Source: Pseudochrobactrum kiredjianiae
GTDB taxonomy: Bacteria > Pseudomonadota > Alphaproteobacteria > Rhizobiales > Rhizobiaceae
Assembly (NCBI RefSeq): GCF_030362795.1
Contig: NZ_JAUCBM010000005.1
Location: 124,001 to 188,000 of the forward strand
Direction: 5' to 3'
Length of the DNA stretch: 64,000 nucleotides
In this document: positions 27,613 through 35,791 of the stretch, piece by piece
Layout: each line of letters starts with the position of its first letter
How positions within the stretch are numbered: position 1 is the first letter of the stretch
Made by a program: the position numbers and the translations under genes
The notes under the pieces: model-generated
What the model was told of the DNA's origin: nothing
The model's input: only the letters and a program-made list of their open reading frames with translations
Database searches by the model: none

Positions 27613-27921
27613 ATGAAGAAAAATCTAATAATTATTTTTGCTGGCTTGATGTTCGGGGTGCCGTTGCAAGCGCAGGCGCGTGAGAAGCTGGCACCGAGAC
27701 CGCCGCTCGCAATCGGCTGCCCTCCGAGGGAAACAAAGTCAGATTTTTGTTTTGTTGTTTGCAGACAAGTGCTTGTCAATGATGCAACAGATGAAAATCC
27801 GCCACAAAACAATAATCGTAACTGGTGGGAGCCGCCGTCATCATCGGTCTATCAGCCGCCTAAAGCGCCAACATCCCCGCCGGTCTACCGCATGGTTTGT
27901 GAGCCGAAGACCAAAGGCTGA
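27613..27921 (+). CDS. Small secreted Cys- and Pro-rich protein
   Basis: A 102-residue predicted exported protein of unknown function. A signal peptide (about residues 1-22, cleaved after AQA) is followed by a basic/proline region, three clustered Cys (in IGCPPRE, DFCFV and VCRQV), and an Asn/Pro-rich tail (PPQNNNRNWWEPPSSS, PPKAPTSPP). One more Cys sits in MVCEPK. Even Cys number suggests two disulfides in the periplasm or outside. The ribosome site is weak. Confidence 0.5.
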   Translation: MKKNLIIIFAGLMFGVPLQAQAREKLAPRPPLAIGCPPRETKSDFCFVVCRQVLVNDATDENPPQNNNRNWWEPPSSSVYQPPKAPTSPPVYRMVCEPKTKG

Positions 27922-27944
27922 CAGGATATCGAAATGTTCTGTCA

Positions 27945-28051
27945 GTTAGAGCGCCGTGTGCCATACTTGGCACACAAAGGTCGCTCTAACACTTTAAAAT
28001 TAGAGCATAATTTCACCTTAAACTGATCCAAGTTTAAGGAATTATGCTCTA
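27945..28051. repeat. Composite two-hairpin intergenic repeat, copy C (fullest)
   Basis: Module 2 comes first (27945-27990): GTTAGAGCG/CGCTCTAAC around GTGTGCCA-TAC-TTGGCACAC. Then linker ACTTTAAAAT, then module 1 (28001-28051): TAGAGCATAATT/AATTATGCTCTA around CCTTAAAC/GTTTAAGG. Together they give the complete element in the opposite orientation to copy A. Confidence 0.88.
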
Positions 28052-28062
28052 GCCAAAAATAT

Positions 28063-28098
28063 AAAAGCGGTCTTTTCATTTCCAGAAAAGACCGCTTT
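28063..28098 (-). terminator. Terminator for the glycine-zipper lipoprotein gene
   Basis: Stem AAAAGCGGTCTTTT with complement AAAAGACCGCTTT; on the minus strand it is followed by a T-rich tract. Confidence 0.7.
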
Positions 28099-28155
28099 CA
28101 ACAAACTTACACAAGTCGCGCACTCTGCTTTGACAGTTGCAAATTTTGTTAGGTG

Positions 28156-28199
28156 CCAGAGCGTGTCGCGTTGAATGGAACTCATAGCGCTCGCTCTGG
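28156..28199. repeat. Rhizobiales-type palindrome (CCAGAGCG...CGCTCTGG)
   Basis: Outer arms CCAGAGCG/CGCTCTGG enclose GTCGCGTTGAATGGAACTCA. Elements of the form AGAGCG-TGTCGCGTT...CGCTCT are, from memory, scattered between genes in Brucella, Ochrobactrum and Mesorhizobium. It is different in core from the composite repeat next to it. Confidence 0.6.
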
Positions 28200-28264
28200 A
28201 TTTTTAATTGTCGCATGTTCGCGTACGCTCAAATGCATCCATTCGAGTGCGGCATGCTTTACGG

Positions 28265-28510
28265 TTATTTACAGTAAGCTGTGTAAATCTGGCCGCGGCT
28301 GTTGCGATACTGGCATTTGCCATTGCGCAGATTACGAACCAGAAGGCCGCCAACTGCACCCGCACCCGCACCGATCAAGGCACCTTTGCCGCCACCGGCG
28401 ATGCCGCCGATAACCGCGCCTGCTGCAGTACCAATGCTCAAATCTTTTTCAGTTGAAGTACAGCCGGAGAGTGCAACAATCGCGGCCACTGCAATGATAG
28501 CTAAACGCAT
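28265..28510 (-). CDS. Small lipoprotein with glycine-zipper
   Basis: An 81-residue outer-membrane-type lipoprotein. A lipobox LSGC ends the signal peptide (Cys17). Then a glycine-zipper segment (IGTAAGAVIGGIAGGGKGALIG, with GAGAGAVGGLL after it) spans about residues 27-57. The short tail has two Cys (KCQY, AYCK). It resembles the rickettsial 17-kDa-antigen/YMGG-like group, but shorter. AAGGA upstream is well placed. Confidence 0.82.
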   Translation of the reverse strand: MRLAIIAVAAIVALSGCTSTEKDLSIGTAAGAVIGGIAGGGKGALIGAGAGAVGGLLVRNLRNGKCQYRNSRGQIYTAYCK

Positions 28511-28540
28511 GATTAAATCCTTATTGATCGTAGCCCTGAT

Positions 28541-28777
28541 CTAGAAGCTGCCGGTTTTATGATTTCTGTTTTGCCAGTAACGGTTTCGCATACGCGGAGC
28601 CATAAACCAGGAAATAAACGGGGTAATCAGAAAACTGCATCCGATGACGACAGGAATAAGATATTTAGCGTTTTGCGCCAAATCAGGGATTGTAAGTACA
28701 ATGATCATGCCAATTCCGAACAGAACAGCATTGACCATCAGGCTCAGTAATACGGCAATTTGAAAACGAGTAGACAT
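28541..28777 (-). CDS. Small two-helix membrane protein, paralogue 1
   Basis: A 78-residue protein with two transmembrane helices: about 8-30 (VLLSLMVNAVLFGIGMIIVLTIP) and 40-58 (YLIPVVIGCSFLITPFISWF). The ending is a basic tail (APRMRNRYWQNRNHK). GGGAGG seven bases upstream gives a firm start. It is clearly related to the next gene upstream on the same strand (29043-29246): shared MST-F start, VLT(I/V)P and LLITP(F/V)I-W motifs. Function unknown. Confidence 0.8.
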   Translation of the reverse strand: MSTRFQIAVLLSLMVNAVLFGIGMIIVLTIPDLAQNAKYLIPVVIGCSFLITPFISWFMAPRMRNRYWQNRNHKTGSF

Positions 28778-29042
28778 TCACTTGCCTCCCTTATGCTCTT
28801 TCCTATCAACGCGACCGGATATAGTTTGGTTCCGTTGATGATGCCGTGCACAAGACTCACGGAGCAATTCCAGGATAGTGAAACTATTTCAGCAGACAGA
28901 AATTATTTCAAGCTGCGGCTAATACTCTCTCATTTAATTGACAATAATAGATATTGCAGGTTTTGAGAGGCAATAGAAATATCCCCGAAAACATGAGCTG
29001 TTTTCGGGGATGAGCTTTAGACACTGAAGAGAAAAGCTTTGC

Positions 29043-29246
29043 CTATCGAAGTTGCTGCATACGCGTTGCAACATACCAGCCAATGACAGGGGTAATCAGC
29101 AAAGCAACGCCGACGACAGCCAGCATAGGATAGATTGGCTTATGTGCCAGAGCAGGCACTGTCAGAACGACAATGAAGCCGCAGCCGACAAGAACAATAA
29201 ATACGATCGAGCCGATCATCGATGCCAGATGAAAATTTGTAGACAT
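29043..29246 (-). CDS. Small two-helix membrane protein, paralogue 2
   Basis: A 67-residue protein whose true start is ATG 29246 (GGAGGG upstream); the longer open frame to 29432 is not supported. Helices lie at about 10-32 and 38-58, with VLTVPALAH between and ALLITPVIGWYVATRM at the end. It is a diverged tandem copy of the 78-residue protein downstream, about 265 bases apart. Function unknown. Confidence 0.8.
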   Translation of the reverse strand: MSTNFHLASMIGSIVFIVLVGCGFIVVLTVPALAHKPIYPMLAVVGVALLITPVIGWYVATRMQQLR

Positions 29247-29469
29247 TCGTCCCTCCGAATGGTTTTCCTGAAATGAAAACCTTGTGCCTCTGTAGATATT
29301 CTGCGGCTTCGTAAAGGGATGGCAGATCTGAACGTCGCACACGAACATTTCTGCGTAGACGGGTATTTCCGAAGCGCTGTTCATTTCAAAGCTTGCAGTG
29401 TGAGGTTTAGCCGGTGCGAACTGTTCGTGCATTGATCAGGATCAAAACTTGCACGTTTTAAATATTTCT

Positions 29470-29694
29470 TTATGGGCGCAAGTTTTCAATCTGCACGATA
29501 AGATTAGCTATCTCGTGCGGGTCTTGAATTCCGCTTTCATAAATCCGGATAACTGTGCGCGCTAACTGGTTTTTATTTTCATCAGTTGTCGGACAATGCC
29601 CCAGAATTTCGCATGTTTCATTATAAGCAGCCTGAAGCGTATTTAATTGCTCAGGTTTATAGATCCCAAGATAATCTGACTTGCGAAAAGGCAT
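29470..29694 (-). CDS. Conserved-looking small soluble protein
   Basis: A 74-residue helical, acidic protein with no membrane or export signal. GGGAGAG before ATG 29694 and an ordinary residue mix argue it is real. It carries YLGIYKPEQLNTLQAAYNE, a pattern of predicted amphipathic helices, and two Cys in CEILGHC. Function unknown. Confidence 0.7.
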   Translation of the reverse strand: MPFRKSDYLGIYKPEQLNTLQAAYNETCEILGHCPTTDENKNQLARTVIRIYESGIQDPHEIANLIVQIENLRP

Positions 29695-29796
29695 GTTATC
29701 TCTCCCGTTTATATAATCTTGTACTAAAATTTGAATAAAGCAATGAATTTGTACTTTAAAATTTAATCATGCTGAAACAGTGTTCTTTAAACAAAT

Positions 29797-29824
29797 AAGC
29801 CCGGCATTTTCGCCGGGCTTATTT
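29797..29824. terminator. Terminator of the EF-hand gene
   Basis: Stem AAGCCCGGC/GCCGGGCTT with an AT-rich loop and flanking A/T runs. Confidence 0.8.
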
Positions 29825-29834
29825 TGCTGGGTAA

Positions 29835-30302
29835 TTATTCAGCTGGTGTGTGCTTTCCGTGATCTCTGCCTTTATGGCGTTGGTCACCTTTACCATGAGG
29901 TTTTCCGGCTTTCAGCTCACTGCGATCCAGTTTGCCGTCTTTGTTTTTATCCAGTTCGGCAAAACGGGCAGTACGGTGTTTCTCAATGGCTTCGAGCGAA
30001 ATCTTGCCGTCGCCATTCACATCAAGGCGGCGCTCCATCCGGTCTGCTGCACGCTTGACCATCATTTTCTGCGCATGGGCTTCAATTTCTTCACGCGAAA
30101 GAATGCCGTCCTTGTTGGTATCAGCGGCTTTCAGTTCTTCCATATGTGTGAATTTTTCCAGATCAATCGGATCGCGATCTTTATGGCCTGATGTATGCTG
30201 CGCAGTTTGCTCAACATTCTTCTCTGTTTTTTCTTGCGCTAAGACTGGTGCTGCAAGAACTGAAGAAGCAACGAGTGCGAGAATAATTGTTTTCGTATTC
30301 AT
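29835..30302 (-). CDS. Exported EF-hand calcium-binding protein
   Basis: A 155-residue periplasmic or secreted protein. The signal peptide (1-22, ending VLAQ) is followed by a charged linker and three EF-hand loops: DTNKDGILSREE (about 61-72), DVNGDGKISLEA (about 94-105) and DKNKDGKLDRSE (about 117-128). All have the D-x-D/N-x-DG pattern; loop 2 ends in Ala instead of the usual Glu at position 12, so its affinity may be lower. The tail is Lys/His-rich (GDQRHKGRDHGKH). It probably binds Ca2+ as a buffer or sensor. Confidence 0.92.
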   Translation of the reverse strand: MNTKTIILALVASSVLAAPVLAQEKTEKNVEQTAQHTSGHKDRDPIDLEKFTHMEELKAADTNKDGILSREEIEAHAQKMMVKRAADRMERRLDVNGDGKISLEAIEKHRTARFAELDKNKDGKLDRSELKAGKPHGKGDQRHKGRDHGKHTPAE

Positions 30303-30522
30303 GGTTATTATAACTCCGTCATGCGTTACACTAAGCCTTGGGATGGCATGGGAGTAATATTGCCCCGCAATGTGGGATCAATATGGAATGTCTAATTACA
30401 AATTCGTAATGTTATGCACGAAGTTATTTATGTTTTTAAAAGTGTTATAGAATGCAATGACTTGTGGTGAAATTCTTGCGCAATCCGGATTTTTATTTGT
30501 CCAGAATGCGCGTCGCAGGCCA

Positions 30523-31272
30523 TTAATGGGCAGGATGCAGGGCATCATTGAGATACATGCAGGTCAGCATTGTGAACACATAGGCCTGAATTATGGCCAT
30601 CAAGAATTCAAGTGCGGTGATGCCGACAGTCATGGCGAGCGGCAAAACAGAACTGACAATGCCTAAGGTTCCAAGCCCTGCGAGCGAGGCGACAAATCCG
30701 GCAAAGACCTTCAATGTAATATGTCCGGCCAGCATAACCGCGAAAAGACGTACAGAATGGCTGACAGGCCGTGAGAAGTAAGACATCAGCTCGATCGGCA
30801 CGATGATCGGTGCAAGAACCAGCGGCACACCTGAGGGCATGAACAGCCGGAAGAATTGCGTGCCGTTACGTATCAGGCCATAGAGCGTGACTGTCAGAAA
30901 GACGGTTATTGCCAGTCCGAATGTAACGATAATATGTGCCGTGACCGTGAAGGTATAGGGGAACATTCCCAGCAAATTGGCTGTGAGGATGAACATGAAC
31001 AGCGAGAAGACCAGCGGAAAGAAGCGTCTGCCTTCTTCGCCCGTATTATCGCGCAAAGTGGTAAACACGAATTCATAGAGAATTTCAGCTGAAGATTGCC
31101 AGCGCCCCGGGATCAGTGTTCTGCCGCGTGCAGACAAAAACAGGTACAGACCCGCGCCGACAGTTGCGATCAGCATGAACAATGCCGAATTGGTAAAAGC
31201 GATCTGGATGCCACCAATTTCACCCAAATCTGCAATCGGTTTGATTTCAAACTGTGCGATTGGTCCGGCCAT
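30523..31272 (-). CDS. atpB: ATP synthase F0 subunit a, isolated and atypical
   Basis: Subunit a forms the proton half-channels against the c-ring. The 249-residue product from ATG 31272 (AGGGAG upstream) has the normal alphaproteobacterial length and five to six helices. The essential Arg is in HSVRLFA, and the Gln of the last helix is in IQAYVF. However, the residue four after the Arg, normally Asn (RLFANM), is Val here ([10 protein letters not shown]). The gene also stands alone: no atpI, atpE or atpF lies on either side, and the preceding gene has its own terminator. It may be a second, paralogous atpB, with a complete operon elsewhere. Confidence 0.9.
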   Translation of the reverse strand: MAGPIAQFEIKPIADLGEIGGIQIAFTNSALFMLIATVGAGLYLFLSARGRTLIPGRWQSSAEILYEFVFTTLRDNTGEEGRRFFPLVFSLFMFILTANLLGMFPYTFTVTAHIIVTFGLAITVFLTVTLYGLIRNGTQFFRLFMPSGVPLVLAPIIVPIELMSYFSRPVSHSVRLFAVMLAGHITLKVFAGFVASLAGLGTLGIVSSVLPLAMTVGITALEFLMAIIQAYVFTMLTCMYLNDALHPAH

Positions 31273-31360
31273 GAGATCGTCTCCCTGTGCGATGAGCGTA
31301 TCGAACGATAGAGCGATTCGCGCCCTCTGTGCCACTATAAGGCCGATATCTTGTGACATA

Positions 31361-31396
31361 AAAAAACAGAGGCCTCGTGATAAGACCTCTGTTCCT
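31361..31396 (-). terminator. Terminator of the DUF465 gene
   Basis: Stem AACAGAGG/CCTCTGTT; on the minus strand it is followed by a T-run. It isolates atpB from the gene upstream, so the atpB promoter must lie within 31273-31360. Confidence 0.85.
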
Positions 31397-31435
31397 TTAA
31401 TCCCGCAAAAGACTTTTTTGTCTTTTTAGACTGTT

Positions 31436-31678
31436 TTACGCAGCCTGATTGAGTGCTTTCTCAATCTCGTCTTTCAGAGTCAGACGACGTTTGCGCAGTT
31501 CTGTTTCATTGTCCTGACTTGTCGGCTCAATTTTTGTCTCTGCTCGGTGAATTTGGTCATTCACCTCGTCATATTCTTCAAGCACTTTGGCAAAGCGCGG
31601 GTCAGCTGCTTTCAGAGCATGGATGCGCTCCAGCTGACCCGGAAATTCTTCACCAAGTGTATGCGGTGTATTGGACAT
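31436..31678 (-). CDS. YdcH-family (DUF465) small protein
   Basis: An 80-residue helical hairpin protein. The start at 31678 is set by AAGGAAGG. It has the family pattern (IHALKAADPRFAKVLEEYDEVNDQIHRAE, then LRKRRLTLKDEI) in two heptad-like helices. DUF465 proteins are common but of unknown role. Confidence 0.88.
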   Translation of the reverse strand: MSNTPHTLGEEFPGQLERIHALKAADPRFAKVLEEYDEVNDQIHRAETKIEPTSQDNETELRKRRLTLKDEIEKALNQAA

Positions 31679-31749
31679 GCTGTTTCCTTCCTTATTTTGT
31701 TGAAAGGAGCTTCGCATGAGTCTCAACGGCCGACATTGATCAGGATCAA

Positions 31750-33069
31750 TCAGAATTTGACCGACCAGCGCTCAATATCATTGCTCTGACCAATCAGTGC
31801 CAAACCGGTTGCAATGGAGTCGAACTGGTTGCTGCTGGATACGTCCGCATGTTCAAATTGCTCCGAGAATAATGTCTTGATTGCGGGAACAAATGATGTG
31901 CCGCCAGTCAGAAACACGCGGTCAATATCGTTGTAGGCCAGACCGGCATTCTGCACGGCATTGTCAACGCAAGTGGAAATTGCCTGCATGTCTTCAGCTA
32001 TCCAGCTCTCAAAGTCGGAGCGTTGAATCTGCGCCTCGATTTTGAAGTTCTCAGCTTTGAATGTCAGCTCTGAAGTTTGTGAAGAGGACAGACCGGCTTT
32101 GACATCGGAGACAACGCGGTACAGCTCAAAGCCATAATCGCCCTCGATCATTTCGATGAAATTTTCAAGCACTTCCGGCTGTTCTGCCTGTGATGCCAGT
32201 TCATGCAGCTCCCGCAAGGTTGACGGGGTGTTCATCAGGAACAGCGTGTTCCAGCGGGCAAAATTTGCAAAATAGTGGTTAGGGATTTGCAGCACTTTAC
32301 CAAAGGATTTGTAATTGCTTCTTTTGCCGAGTTTTGGCGAAACCACATTATCAATGATGCGGTAATCAAATGTATCGCCCGCTATGCCGAGACCAACCTG
32401 ACTGAGCGGTGTTGCACTCAGGCCATTGGCGCCGACTTCAAAATTGACAATCGAAAAGTCGCTCGTACCACCGCCAAAGTCGGCAACCAGTACGGTTGAA
32501 GAGCTGGTTAGTTTTTGCGCATAGAAAAAGGCCGCCGCTACCGGCTCATAAACATAATGAATATCGGTGAAGCCAAAATCCCGCAGCGCTTTTTCATAAC
32601 GCGCCATAGCCAGTGCTTCATCCGGATTATGTCCGGCAAAAATGACGGGACGGCCGACAATCACTTTATTGCCGCGCGACGGCAGACGGTCGCCAAGACG
32701 CTCGGCCAGAGTTTCCAGAAATGTACGCAGCAAATCTTCGAATTTAAAGCGTTTGCCGTAAACCGGTGTATCGCTGAAGGATTTGCTTGCTGCAAAAGAC
32801 TTAAAAGACTGCAAAAAGCGGCAATTATGCGGATCGGCAATGAAACGGTCCATCGCCCAAGGGCCGCTTTCCACATTGCGATGACCTTTATTACCATCCT
32901 GCCAGAAACACAGCACAGAGCGATAGGCCGATACCATGGCCTCATCTTTCGGGAAGGTCATAACTTCGGCAATGCCTTTGCCGTCAGCTACGGCGATGAC
33001 TGTGTTTGTTGTACCAAAATCGAGGCCAAGGGTTATCGTCTCCGAGGGGGCGTTATTTCCCGCAGTCAT
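31750..33069 (-). CDS. Hsp70-family ATPase without substrate domain (YegD-like)
   Basis: A 439-residue actin/Hsp70-fold protein containing only the nucleotide-binding domain, close in size and layout to E. coli YegD. Phosphate-1 motif LGLDFGTTNTVIAV is at residues 14-27, phosphate-2 VADFGGGTSDFSIV at about 195-208, and the adenosine motif FLTGGTSFVPAIK at about 390-402. There is no beta-sandwich peptide-binding domain, so it is not a classical DnaK. Client and role unknown. AAGGA nine bases upstream. Confidence 0.9.
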   Translation of the reverse strand: MTAGNNAPSETITLGLDFGTTNTVIAVADGKGIAEVMTFPKDEAMVSAYRSVLCFWQDGNKGHRNVESGPWAMDRFIADPHNCRFLQSFKSFAASKSFSDTPVYGKRFKFEDLLRTFLETLAERLGDRLPSRGNKVIVGRPVIFAGHNPDEALAMARYEKALRDFGFTDIHYVYEPVAAAFFYAQKLTSSSTVLVADFGGGTSDFSIVNFEVGANGLSATPLSQVGLGIAGDTFDYRIIDNVVSPKLGKRSNYKSFGKVLQIPNHYFANFARWNTLFLMNTPSTLRELHELASQAEQPEVLENFIEMIEGDYGFELYRVVSDVKAGLSSSQTSELTFKAENFKIEAQIQRSDFESWIAEDMQAISTCVDNAVQNAGLAYNDIDRVFLTGGTSFVPAIKTLFSEQFEHADVSSSNQFDSIATGLALIGQSNDIERWSVKF

Positions 33070-33459
33070 TGTTCAAATCCTTGTATCTGCGCATGTGGGC
33101 TTTTGAGAAAACGGCTCTTATAGCCGTTTTAAAGGTGGGGTCAATTCAATGGATCCACGGAATACGGCATTCCAAACGAATTACACTTCACAAAATGGAT
33201 GCAGGGTCCCGGATATACCTGTTGTGTTACATAAAATTATAATTGTCCGAAACAATGCATTAATTTTTAATCGATTTGAATTTTGCGTGAGCCTCCTTGA
33301 CGAACGCAATTTTGTAACGTCCTATTTCGGCTGACGGTTGATTGCAGGCAAATTGCCGGATCAATGTGCAGGCCAGACTATATACTGCCCGAAGAGGGCA
33401 GCCGTAATGACCAAGCGGGAGGGTTCCGCTGCTGATAACTTGCAAACGGGAGGAATACG
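33070..33459. other. Intergenic region upstream of the sugar transporter operon
   Basis: About 390 bases between divergent genes. It contains hairpins AAAACGGCT-CTTAT-AGCCGTTTT (33112-33134) and CTGCCC-GAAGA-GGGCAG (33385-33401). The second follows a TATACT-like -10 and may be in the operon leader or an operator. No gene seen. Confidence 0.45.
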
Positions 33460-34701
33460 ATGCGCAAGTTCATGACGACAACAGCAATGGCTTTGGGTTT
33501 AATGGCAGGCGCGGCGCAAGCCGCGGAAAATGTGGAGGTTCTGCACTGGTGGACTGCCGGCGGGGAGGCCGCAGCGCTTGAAGTGTTGAAGAAAGATCTT
33601 GAAAAGCAGGATATCGGCTGGACGGATATGCCGGTTGCAGGTGGTAGTGGTGTAGAAGCGATGACCGTTTTGCGTGCCCGTGTTACTGCCGGTAATGCGC
33701 CGACTGCTGTACAGATGCTTGGTTATGATGCGCTGGATTGGGCAAAGCAGGGCTCGCTCGGCAATCTGGATGAAGTTGCCAATAAAGAAGGCTGGGATAA
33801 GGTCATTCCGGCACCTTTACAGGCTTTTGCCAAATATGACGGTCATTGGATTGGTGCGCCGGTCAATATCCATACAACCAACTGGATGTGGATCAACAAA
33901 GCAGCTCTTGATAAAGCCGGTGGTAAAGTGCCGACCAATTGGGATGAGCTGATTGCTCTGCTTGATAAGTTCAAAGAGCAGGGCATTACGCCGGTCGCCC
34001 ATGGTGGCCAGCCATGGCAGGATGGTACGCTGTTTGAGGCCGTTGTTCTGTCTTATGGCACAGATTTCTACAAAAAGGCTATGATCGACCTCGATCCGGA
34101 AGCCCTTGGCAGCGATACGATGAAGCAGGTTTTCGATCGTATGACCAAGCTGCGCAGCTATGTTGATGATAATTTCTCCGGTCGTGACTGGAATTTGGCA
34201 TCGGCAATGGTCATTGAAAACAAGGCCGGTCTGCAATTCATGGGCGATTGGGCAAAGGGCGAGTTCATCAAGGCCGGTAAAAAGCCGGACGAAGATTTCG
34301 TCTGTGTCCGTTATCCTGAAACACAAGGTTCAATCACCTTCAACTCGGACCTGTTCGCAATGTTCAAGGTTTCTGAGGATAAGGTGAAGGCGCAGATGGC
34401 GATCGCCTCTGCGATTGAAAATCCTGAGTTCCAGTCTGCCTTTAACGTGGTCAAAGGGTCGGCTCCGGCACGTACCGATGTGTCTGACGCTGCTTTTGAT
34501 GCTTGCGGCAAGAAGGCGATTGCCGATGTGAAAGAAGCCAGCGGCAAGGGCACCATGTTTGGTTCCATGGCGCATGGCTATGCAAGTCCGGCTTCTGTGA
34601 AGAATGCATTCTTCGATGTGATTACCCGCCAGTTCAATGGTGAGTTGTCTTCGGAAGAGGCTACGAAAGAACTCGTTGCCGCAGTGGCCGCCGCTCAATA
34701 A
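33460..34701 (+). CDS. Sugar ABC transporter, periplasmic binding protein
   Basis: A 413-residue solute-binding protein of the MalE-like (CUT1) cluster. Signal peptide 1-21 ends AAQAA. The mature start [22 protein letters not shown] resembles the glucose/mannose binding proteins of the GtsA group. Further conserved parts are [15 protein letters not shown] and [11 protein letters not shown]. It delivers a sugar, probably glucose or mannose, to the two permeases encoded next. CGGGAGG upstream is a strong ribosome site, as is usual for the most abundant subunit. Confidence 0.93.
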   Translation: MRKFMTTTAMALGLMAGAAQAAENVEVLHWWTAGGEAAALEVLKKDLEKQDIGWTDMPVAGGSGVEAMTVLRARVTAGNAPTAVQMLGYDALDWAKQGSLGNLDEVANKEGWDKVIPAPLQAFAKYDGHWIGAPVNIHTTNWMWINKAALDKAGGKVPTNWDELIALLDKFKEQGITPVAHGGQPWQDGTLFEAVVLSYGTDFYKKAMIDLDPEALGSDTMKQVFDRMTKLRSYVDDNFSGRDWNLASAMVIENKAGLQFMGDWAKGEFIKAGKKPDEDFVCVRYPETQGSITFNSDLFAMFKVSEDKVKAQMAIASAIENPEFQSAFNVVKGSAPARTDVSDAAFDACGKKAIADVKEASGKGTMFGSMAHGYASPASVKNAFFDVITRQFNGELSSEEATKELVAAVAAAQ

Positions 34702-34716
34702 TTTATTGCAAAACCG

Positions 34717-34739
34717 GAGGCTGCCCCTGTGGCGGCCTC
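34717..34739 (+). terminator. Intercistronic hairpin after the binding-protein gene
   Basis: Stem GAGGCTGCC/GGCGGCCTC with loop CCTGT and a weak T-run. Such hairpins between binding-protein and permease genes often stabilise the upstream mRNA and lower read-through. Confidence 0.55.
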
Positions 34740-34783
34740 TGTTCTCTGCTGCCTGACGGAGGCCGCGGATATTTATTTTACAG

Positions 34784-34844
34784 CATGTCTCTCAAAAGCG
34801 GACACCGGTTTTGGCGCAAAGACATATGTAAAAAACAAAGAGCA
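34784..34844. repeat. Rhizobiales-type mosaic repeat (CATGTCTCT...CGGACACCGGTTTT)
   Basis: Contains AAAAGCGGACACCGGTTTTGG, then CAAAGACATATGTAAAAAACAAAGAGC (quoted in parts: CAAAGACATATGTA and ACAAAGAGC). This CATGTC...GGACACCGGTTTT...GACATG pattern recurs between genes in Rhizobiales genomes. It lies inside the transporter operon, between binding protein and first permease. Confidence 0.7.
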
Positions 34845-34912
34845 TTTTAATTTTATTTTTGATGTGCCTGTGTCGTTTAAAGCGGGGCAGATACCAAGCG
34901 TGGTGATTGACC

Positions 34913-35791
34913 ATGAATAGTCGCAGCCGATTGCAGGAGCTGTTGCCCAAACTTGTTGTGGCGCCCAGCTTTTTCATCATTCTGATTTTTGTATATGGTT
35001 TGATTGCCTATACCGGCTTGCTGTCGCTGACAGACAGCAAAATGTTGCCGTCCTATAATTTTGTCGGGTTGGAAAATTATTCCAAGCTCTGGGCTTTGCC
35101 GCATTGGTGGCGTGCCATTTCCAATCTCGCGATCTTCGCCTCTCTCTATATTATCATCTGCTCGGTGCTTGGGCTGGGGCTCGCTATTTTGCTCGATCAG
35201 AAAATTCGCGGTGAAGGTTTTCTGCGTCCGATTTATCTTTATCCGATGGCGCTGTCCTTCATCGTAACCGGCACAGCATGGAAATGGTTTCTTGATCCGG
35301 GTATCGGGCTTGAAAATACCATGCATTTGTGGGGCTGGGAGAGCTTTCAGTTCAATTGGATTAAGGATCGTAATTACGCGATTTATTGTGTGGTGCTGGC
35401 CGCGGTCTGGCAGTCTTCCGGTTTTATTATGGCGATGTTTCTGGCAGGGCTGCGCGGGGTTGATAGCGAGATTATCAAGGCAGCGCAAATTGATGGCGCT
35501 TCAACTTTTACGACCTATCGCCGGATTATCATTCCGATGATGCGTCCGGTTTTCTTGGCGGCCTTTGTGGTGCTGGCGCATCTTGCGATCAAGGCCTATG
35601 ACCTTGTGGTGGCGCTGACAGGCGGCGGGCCGGGGCAAGCGACTGAAGTTCCGGCAACTTTCATGTATTCCTACACATTCACCCGTAACCAGATGGGCAT
35701 TGGTGCGTCATCGGCGATTATCATGCTGGCAATGATTTTCTCGATCATTATACCTTATCTGTATTCGGAAATTCGCGGAGGCAAACGCTGA
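34913..35791 (+). CDS. Sugar ABC transporter permease 1
   Basis: A 292-residue inner-membrane permease with six helices. The EAA coupling loop is EIIKAAQIDGASTFTTYRRI (about residues 183-202). It belongs to the MalF/UgpA-type CUT1 group. ATG 34913 is preferred to TTG two codons earlier; the ribosome site is weak. The stop overlaps the next start (ATGA), so both permeases are translated together. Confidence 0.93.
   Translation: MNSRSRLQELLPKLVVAPSFFIILIFVYGLIAYTGLLSLTDSKMLPSYNFVGLENYSKLWALPHWWRAISNLAIFASLYIIICSVLGLGLAILLDQKIRGEGFLRPIYLYPMALSFIVTGTAWKWFLDPGIGLENTMHLWGWESFQFNWIKDRNYAIYCVVLAAVWQSSGFIMAMFLAGLRGVDSEIIKAAQIDGASTFTTYRRIIIPMMRPVFLAAFVVLAHLAIKAYDLVVALTGGGPGQATEVPATFMYSYTFTRNQMGIGASSAIIMLAMIFSIIIPYLYSEIRGGKR

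Noticed and set aside
32515-33123. 202-codon open frame antisense to the Hsp70-like gene
   Set aside because: Shadow frame; the Hsp70 motifs fix the coding strand.
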